Below are positions 59,553 through 64,000 of a DNA stretch of 64,000 bases, in pieces. How positions within the stretch are numbered: position 1 is the stretch's first letter; each line of letters begins with the position of its first letter. A program made the position numbers and the translations under genes. The notes beneath the pieces were generated by a model. It was given only the letters and a program-made list of their open reading frames with translations. It made no database searches and was not told where the DNA came from. Origin of the DNA: Streptomyces fagopyri (GTDB lineage Bacteria > Actinomycetota > Actinomycetes > Streptomycetales > Streptomycetaceae); the NCBI RefSeq assembly GCF_009498275.1, contig NZ_CP045643.1, positions 4,588,001-4,652,000 on the forward strand, written 5' to 3'.

Positions 59553-59566
59553 ACCGATCGTTCGGT
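59553..59566. promoter_or_regulatory. TetR/PaaR-type operator between paaH and paaN
   Basis: ACCGATCGTTCGGT is a perfect ACCGA-N4-TCGGT palindrome, 57 bp upstream of the paaH start and 79 bp upstream of paaN. With the flanking TTACT it is close to the PaaR consensus that I recall from Corynebacterium (ACCGNNCGNNCGGTNAGT). Confidence 0.8.
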
Positions 59567-59644
59567 TACTCTAACTCTGACTGTCCGTTCCTGCCCAGCT
59601 CGCGAGCGCAATGAAGCGCTCCTGAGACGAGGAGTTGGTCCCCG

Positions 59645-61345
59645 ATGGCCGCCGAACTCACCGCTCACCAGTTGATCGCCCAGCACCGGCCCACCCTCGA
59701 CCAGGCGCTGGAAGCGATCCGTACACGCGCGTACTGGTCCCCGCATCCCGAACACCCCAAGGCCTACGGCGAGAACGGCAGCCTGGGCATGGCCGAGGGC
59801 AAGGCCGCCTTCGACGCCGTCCTCGGCACCCGTGTCGACCTCGGCCAGCCGGGCACCGACGACTGGGTCGGCGGCGAGGTCTCGCCGTACGGCATCGCGC
59901 TGGACGTCACCTACCCGCACGCGGACATCGACGTGCTGCTGCCCGCCATGCGGGCCGGTCAGCGCGCCTGGCGCGACGCGGGCGCGGAGACACGCGCGGT
60001 GGTCTGTCTGGAGATCCTCAAGCGGATCGCCGACCGGACCCACGAATTCGCGCACGCGGTGATGCACACCAGCGGCCAGGCCTTCATGATGGCGTTCCAG
60101 GCGGGCGGCCCGCACGCGCAGGACCGCGGACTGGAAGCGGTGGCGTACGCGTACGCGGAGCAGATCCGCACCCCGGACACCGCTGAGTGGACCAAGCCCC
60201 AGGGCAAGCGCGACCCGATCACGCTGACCAAGCGGTTCACCCCGGTCCCGCGCGGCATCGCGCTCGTCATCGGCTGCAACACCTTCCCCACGTGGAACGG
60301 CTACCCGGGCCTGTTCGCCTCCCTGGCCACCGGCAACGCGGTCCTCGTGAAGCCCCACCCGCGCGCGGTGCTGCCGCTCGCGCTCACCGTGGGCATCGCG
60401 CGCGAGGTGCTCGCCGGGGCGGGCTTCGACCCGAACCTGGTGGCGCTGGCCGCCGAGCGTCCCGGGGAGGGCATCGCCAAGACCCTGGCCGTCCGCCCCG
60501 AGATCAGGATCATCGACTACACGGGTTCGACGGAGTTCGGCGACTGGCTGGAGACGCACGCCCGTCAGGCGCAGGTCTACACCGAGAAGGCCGGCGTCAA
60601 CACGGTGATCGTGGAGTCGACCGCCGACTACAAGGGCATGCTGTCCAACCTGGCCTTCTCCCTGTCCCTGTACAGCGGCCAGATGTGCACGACCCCGCAG
60701 AACCTCCTCGTCCCGCGGGACGGCATCCGTACGGACGAGGGCCCCAAGTCGTACGACGAGGTGGTCGCCGACCTCGCCAGGTCGGTCGGCGGACTCCTCG
60801 GGGACGACGCGCGGGCCAACGGACTGCTCGGAGCCATCGTGAACCCGGACGTGAAGGCCCGCCTGGAGGCCGCCGCCGGCCTCGGCGAGGTCGCCCTCCC
60901 CTCCCGGGAGATCAGCAACCCCGAGTTCCCCGACGCCGTCGTCCGGACACCGGTGATCGTGAAGCTCGACGGCGCCCGTAAGTACTGGGAGGGCACGGAC
61001 GACGAAGCCGCGTACATGAGCGAGTGCTTCGGCCCCGTCTCCTTCGCGGTCGCGGTCGACTCGGCGGCGGACGCCGTGGAGCTGCTTCGCCGCACCGTCC
61101 GGGACAAGGGCGCGATGACCGTCGGCGCGTACACCACCGACGAGGAGTTCGAGCAGTCCGTCCAGGAGGTCTGCCTGGAGGAGTCCGCCCAGCTCTCCCT
61201 GAACCTCACGGGCGGGGTGTACGTCAACCAGACGGCGGCCTTCTCCGACTTCCACGGCTCCGGCGGCAACCCGGCGGCGAACGCGGCGCTGTGTGACGGA
61301 GCGTTCGTCGCGAACCGCTTCCGCGTGGTCGAGGTGCGGCGCTAG
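59645..61345 (+). CDS. paaN: Phenylacetic acid degradation protein PaaN (aldehyde dehydrogenase family)
   Basis: A 566-residue aldehyde-dehydrogenase-fold enzyme of the actinobacterial PaaN type. The N-terminus MAAELTAHQLIAQHRPTLDQ and the segment GENGSLGMAEGKAAFDAVLG are diagnostic. GCNTFPTWNGYPGLFASLATGN, EKAGVNTVIVE and SGQMCTTPQN contain the cofactor region and the catalytic Cys. Unlike E. coli PaaZ it has no C-terminal MaoC hydratase domain, so it should only oxidise the ring-opened aldehyde. The ATG follows GAGGAG. The other paa genes (ring-activating paaABCDE, paaK) are not in the window. Confidence 0.93.
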   Translation: MAAELTAHQLIAQHRPTLDQALEAIRTRAYWSPHPEHPKAYGENGSLGMAEGKAAFDAVLGTRVDLGQPGTDDWVGGEVSPYGIALDVTYPHADIDVLLPAMRAGQRAWRDAGAETRAVVCLEILKRIADRTHEFAHAVMHTSGQAFMMAFQAGGPHAQDRGLEAVAYAYAEQIRTPDTAEWTKPQGKRDPITLTKRFTPVPRGIALVIGCNTFPTWNGYPGLFASLATGNAVLVKPHPRAVLPLALTVGIAREVLAGAGFDPNLVALAAERPGEGIAKTLAVRPEIRIIDYTGSTEFGDWLETHARQAQVYTEKAGVNTVIVESTADYKGMLSNLAFSLSLYSGQMCTTPQNLLVPRDGIRTDEGPKSYDEVVADLARSVGGLLGDDARANGLLGAIVNPDVKARLEAAAGLGEVALPSREISNPEFPDAVVRTPVIVKLDGARKYWEGTDDEAAYMSECFGPVSFAVAVDSAADAVELLRRTVRDKGAMTVGAYTTDEEFEQSVQEVCLEESAQLSLNLTGGVYVNQTAAFSDFHGSGGNPAANAALCDGAFVANRFRVVEVRR

Positions 61346-61348
61346 GAC

Positions 61349-62173
61349 CTATCCGATCGGTGCGCCCCCGGCGGCGCTCCAGTGGAACAGCGTCATGGCC
61401 ACACTGGTCGCGAGGTTGTAGCTGGAGACCTGGGGGCGCATCGGCAGCGACACCAGGTGGTCGGCCCGCGCCCGCAGTTCGGGGGAGAGGCCGCTGCGCT
61501 CGGAACCGAACGCGAGCACCGCGTCGTCCGGGAGCTTCGTCCCCCGGATGTCCTCGCCCTCCGGATCGAGGGCGAACACCGGCCCGGACGGCAGCTCCGC
61601 GACCGTCAGCCGCTCCACGGCGGTCGCGAAGTGCAGGCCCGCCCCGCCGCGCACCACCGTCGGGTGCCAGGGATCGAGGGTGCCCGTCGTGACGACCCCG
61701 GTCGCGCCGAAACCCGCCGCGAGCCGGATCACGGCACCCGCGTTGCCGAGGTTGCGCGGCTGGTCGAGCACCACCACCGGCGCGGTGCGGTGCGTGGCCG
61801 TCAGCGCCCGCAGACTCGCCTCGCGCGAGGGGCGTACGGCCAGCGCGGCGACCGCGGTGGGGTGCGGACGCGGGACCAGGGACCGGTAGGCGGCCTCCGG
61901 GACCTCCACCAGCAGGCCGTCCAGGGTGTCGCGCACGTCCGGGGCCAGCTCGTCGGCGAGCGCCAGCGCCGCCCGCCGGTCGCCGGTCACCGCCACCAGC
62001 ACCTCGGCCCGGAAGCGCACCGCGTGCTTGAGGGCGTGGAAGCCGTCGAGCAGGACGGAGTCGCCGGCGAGCCGACGCCAGGTGTCCACCGGGTCCTTCG
62101 CTCGGTCGCGGTCGTCCGTGCGGTCGCGGTCGTCGGTACGGCCGCGGTCGCGGTCGTCAGCGAGGTCCTTCAT
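61349..62173 (-). CDS. TrmH/SpoU family RNA 2'-O-methyltransferase
   Basis: A 274-residue SPOUT methyltransferase that methylates ribose in rRNA or tRNA. The trefoil-knot motifs are present: VVVLDQPRNLGNAGAVIRLA (motif 1), FGSERSGLSPELRARAD (motif 2) and LPMRPQVSSYNLATSVAMTL (motif 3). An N-terminal substrate-binding domain precedes it (residues about 25-125). The first 20 residues are an Asp/Arg tandem repeat (DRDRTDD) encoded by about 18-bp DNA repeats. The ATG overlaps the HTTM gene stop by four bases, and its stop lies three bases from that of convergent paaN. Confidence 0.9.
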   Translation of the reverse strand: MKDLADDRDRGRTDDRDRTDDRDRAKDPVDTWRRLAGDSVLLDGFHALKHAVRFRAEVLVAVTGDRRAALALADELAPDVRDTLDGLLVEVPEAAYRSLVPRPHPTAVAALAVRPSREASLRALTATHRTAPVVVLDQPRNLGNAGAVIRLAAGFGATGVVTTGTLDPWHPTVVRGGAGLHFATAVERLTVAELPSGPVFALDPEGEDIRGTKLPDDAVLAFGSERSGLSPELRARADHLVSLPMRPQVSSYNLATSVAMTLFHWSAAGGAPIG

Positions 62174-63399
62174 GCGGTGAAGCCTACGTGCGGGCCCTCG
62201 GAGCCCTCCGCGGTGCGCGGGCCCCGCGCGCGCTGACCCGGCAGCTTCGGGGCGCCGCCCGGCAGCAGCCGGCCACGCACGCGTGTCGCCAGTCCGCCGA
62301 GCCCGCGCAGGAAGGACGTCGGCAGGAACACCGAGTCGGCGGCGATCATCGCGAGCGAGAAGAACGGCAGCCCGAGGACCACGGCGATCACCGCGTGCTC
62401 GGTCATCATCACCGCCAGCAGCACGTTCTTGACCCGCCGGTTGAACAGGGTGAAGGGGAAGGCGACCTGCGCGACGACCGTCCCGTAGGTCACCAGCATC
62501 ACGATCGTGCCGTGTGCGGACAGCAGGTTGGACAGGGCCGGCCAGGGTGAGAAGTAGTCGAGGTGGAGCGGGTAGTAGACGGCGGTGCCGTCCTGCCAGC
62601 GCGAGCCCTGGATCTTGTACCAGCCCGCGGTCGCGTAGATCAGACACGCCTCGGCCATGATCACGAACAGGGCCGCGTTGTGCACCGCGTTGGCGATCAC
62701 GTCGAGCAGGATCCGCGGCTGCGGGGTGCGCGCCCGGCGGCCGACGGCCCACCACAGGGCCTGCGCCGCCCAGAGGCCCCAAAAGACCGCCTGCCAGCCG
62801 CCGCCGAGGTGACCCGCGAAAGTCACCGCGGCCAGCAGCAGCCCGAGCCCCGCCCACAGGAAGGGGCCGACCCGGTCGGGGCCCGCGGCCCGGGAGGTCT
62901 CCCCCCGCGCGCGTGCCTCCCCCGCCAGCCGTGCACGCCGGGCGTCCAGCGACCACACCTGACCGCAGCGCGTGCCCACCAGGTAGATCGCCATCAGGTG
63001 GATGACGTTGTCCCCGCCGTCCCCCATGAAGATGCTGCGGTTCTGCAGCGAGAGCACGCCGACCATGAACAGCACGGACATCGTGCGGGTCCGCCAGCCC
63101 ACGAGCAGCAGGACGCTGGAGAGCACGGCCACCGCGTAGACGGTCTCGAACCACACCTGGCTGTCGGACCACATCAGGGCCGTGAAGGCGTGGTTGTCCG
63201 CGACGAGCCGCCGGGCGAGGTCCCAGCTCCAGGGTCCGTCGGGCCCGTACATCTCCTGGCGGTGAGGGAACTCCCGCAACAGGAACAGCAGCCAGGTGCC
63301 GGCGAAGCCGACGCGGATCACGGCGGCCTGATATGGGCCCATCGCGGCGTCGGTGACCCGGGTGATGCCACGCGAGACGGGCACGGCGAATCGGTTCAT
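62170..63399 (-). CDS. HTTM domain membrane protein (SdpB-like)
   Basis: A 409-residue membrane protein with the HTTM domain shared with SdpB and vitamin K-dependent gamma-carboxylases. It has about eight helices; conserved stretches are RVGFAGTWLLFLLREFPHRQ, VGWRTRTMSVLFMVG, SLQNRSIFMGDGGDNVIHLM and ATAGWYKIQGSRWQDGTAVYY (Lys near residue 280). Family members modify or export small peptides, but in Streptomyces the function is unknown. The start MNRFAVPVSRG overlaps the stop of the DUF5819 gene by four bases, so the three genes at this end form one operon. Confidence 0.88.
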   Translation of the reverse strand: MNRFAVPVSRGITRVTDAAMGPYQAAVIRVGFAGTWLLFLLREFPHRQEMYGPDGPWSWDLARRLVADNHAFTALMWSDSQVWFETVYAVAVLSSVLLLVGWRTRTMSVLFMVGVLSLQNRSIFMGDGGDNVIHLMAIYLVGTRCGQVWSLDARRARLAGEARARGETSRAAGPDRVGPFLWAGLGLLLAAVTFAGHLGGGWQAVFWGLWAAQALWWAVGRRARTPQPRILLDVIANAVHNAALFVIMAEACLIYATAGWYKIQGSRWQDGTAVYYPLHLDYFSPWPALSNLLSAHGTIVMLVTYGTVVAQVAFPFTLFNRRVKNVLLAVMMTEHAVIAVVLGLPFFSLAMIAADSVFLPTSFLRGLGGLATRVRGRLLPGGAPKLPGQRARGPRTAEGSEGPHVGFTA

Positions 63400-64000
63400 C
63401 GGGCGCTCGCCTCCGTCGTCCGCGCGTCCGTCAGGTCCTCCTCGGGCACCGGCCACCAGGGCAGCTCGCGCACGACTGGCTTGTCGGACACCTGCTCGTC
63501 GCTCCACTCGGGGGGCCGCACGTTGGTGGTACGGGAGCGGACCTGGACCCGTTCGACGACGGCACCCCTGTCGCCCGCCCCCTCACGCTCGAGGCGCAGC
63601 AGCACGACGCGGCGCAGATAGTCTTCGGAGAGGCCGCCGCGCAGGCCCACCGGGCGGTTGTCGTTGTCGTGCGTGCCGACGTAGAAGTCCCAGGCCCGGC
63701 GCAGTTCGTTCTGCTGGGTGTGGCTCGGGAGCGGGTTGCCGTCTATGGCAGCGCCGTCGAGCGCGGACAGGTCGTACCAGCCGGTCTCGGTGGCACCGCC
63801 GTCCGTGGTACGGACCCGGGCACGGACCTGGACGTCGATGTTCTGCTGCAGCGGGTTGGGGGCGAAGAGCTTCCAGTTCTGCTCGAACTCGGGGTAGATC
63901 CACTCGTCGATCGCCTTGCCGTGCTGTTTGGTGACCGTGTTCGAGGGCGCGACGTGCAGGAACACCATGCCGAGATGCACACAGGCGACGACCGCGACGA
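63396..64000 (-). CDS. DUF5819 membrane-anchored protein (SdpA-like; partial, start beyond window)
   Basis: At least 201 residues are in the window; the coding frame continues past the right edge through a hydrophobic segment (VAVVACVHLGMVFLHVAP) that is probably a single N-terminal helix. The outer part has TVTKQHGKAIDEWIYPEFEQ, then NWKLFAPNPLQQNIDVQVRA, the pattern of DUF5819 and of SdpA-like proteins. It is encoded directly before, and overlaps by four bases, an HTTM protein, as sdpA precedes sdpB in Bacillus. GTG at 63980 could be read as a start but would cut the helix in half. Confidence 0.8.
   Translation of the reverse strand, partial: VAVVACVHLGMVFLHVAPSNTVTKQHGKAIDEWIYPEFEQNWKLFAPNPLQQNIDVQVRARVRTTDGGATETGWYDLSALDGAAIDGNPLPSHTQQNELRRAWDFYVGTHDNDNRPVGLRGGLSEDYLRRVVLLRLEREGAGDRGAVVERVQVRSRTTNVRPPEWSDEQVSDKPVVRELPWWPVPEEDLTDARTTEASAR

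Noticed and set aside
61350..61362. CCGATCGG near the paaN stop codon as a third TetR site
   Set aside because: The arms lack the ACCGA-N4-TCGGT spacing and it lies between convergent stop codons, not in a promoter.

Overview
The window is high-GC actinobacterial chromosome, almost certainly Streptomyces. Coding third positions are strongly G/C biased, TTA codons are essentially absent from the genes, GTG starts are common, many start codons sit 6-7 bases behind a -10 box (leaderless mRNAs), and families typical of Streptomyces occur (snapalysin, MocR and LysR regulators, SpoIIE-type phosphatase, PASTA kinase, Bpa, PaaN). Two perfect copies of the 14-bp Streptomyces parS sequence (14322-14335 and 50508-50521) and the presence of metG and aspS suggest core chromosome near oriC. 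No tRNA, rRNA, insertion sequence, prophage or CRISPR array was found.

Layout. 1-7 kb: a MocR regulator (cut by the left edge) divergent from an alpha/beta hydrolase, an endonuclease/exonuclease/phosphatase-fold membrane protein, a FUSC membrane protein, and the snapalysin gene snpA divergent from its LysR regulator. 7-19 kb: a VWA protein with a very long acidic N-terminus, metG, two small uncharacterised genes, aspS, a PAS-GAF-PP2C-HATPase signalling protein, an AI-2E-family transporter, a pirin and an SseB-like protein. 19-34 kb: an acyl-CoA dehydrogenase, a G-rich minisatellite, M18 aminopeptidase, a thioredoxin-NHL protein, cupin, a GlxA-like regulator plus LURP-one pair, a nitrilase-family amidase, a maleylpyruvate-isomerase-fold protein, a GntR-MFS operon, a D-Ala-D-Ala peptidase and a Bro-N protein.

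34.5-38.2 kb and 53.0-56.7 kb hold two complete branched-chain 2-oxoacid dehydrogenase operons (E1alpha-E1beta-E2) about 15 kb apart on the same strand. Between them lie a NarL-type response regulator, a PNPOx-fold protein, a phosphotransferase, two divergent Ser/Thr kinases, the proteasome activator Bpa, a repeat-rich secreted protein, a quinone oxidoreductase, a divergent K+ channel and free RCK subunit, an orphan secreted protein, and moeA-mobA, which follow the second bkd operon on the same strand.

56.9-61.3 kb: an Lrp-type regulator (bkdR-like) is divergent from the second bkd operon; next to it are a TetR regulator translationally coupled to a PaaH-like dehydrogenase, and divergent paaN. 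An almost identical 14-bp palindrome (ACCGA-N4-TCGGT) lies in both the bkd and the paaH/paaN promoter regions. It matches the core of known PaaR operators and suggests that one TetR protein links branched-chain and phenylacetate catabolism. 61.3-64 kb: an overlapping three-gene operon (DUF5819, HTTM protein, TrmH/SpoU methyltransferase) runs off the right edge and resembles SdpA/SdpB-type modules.
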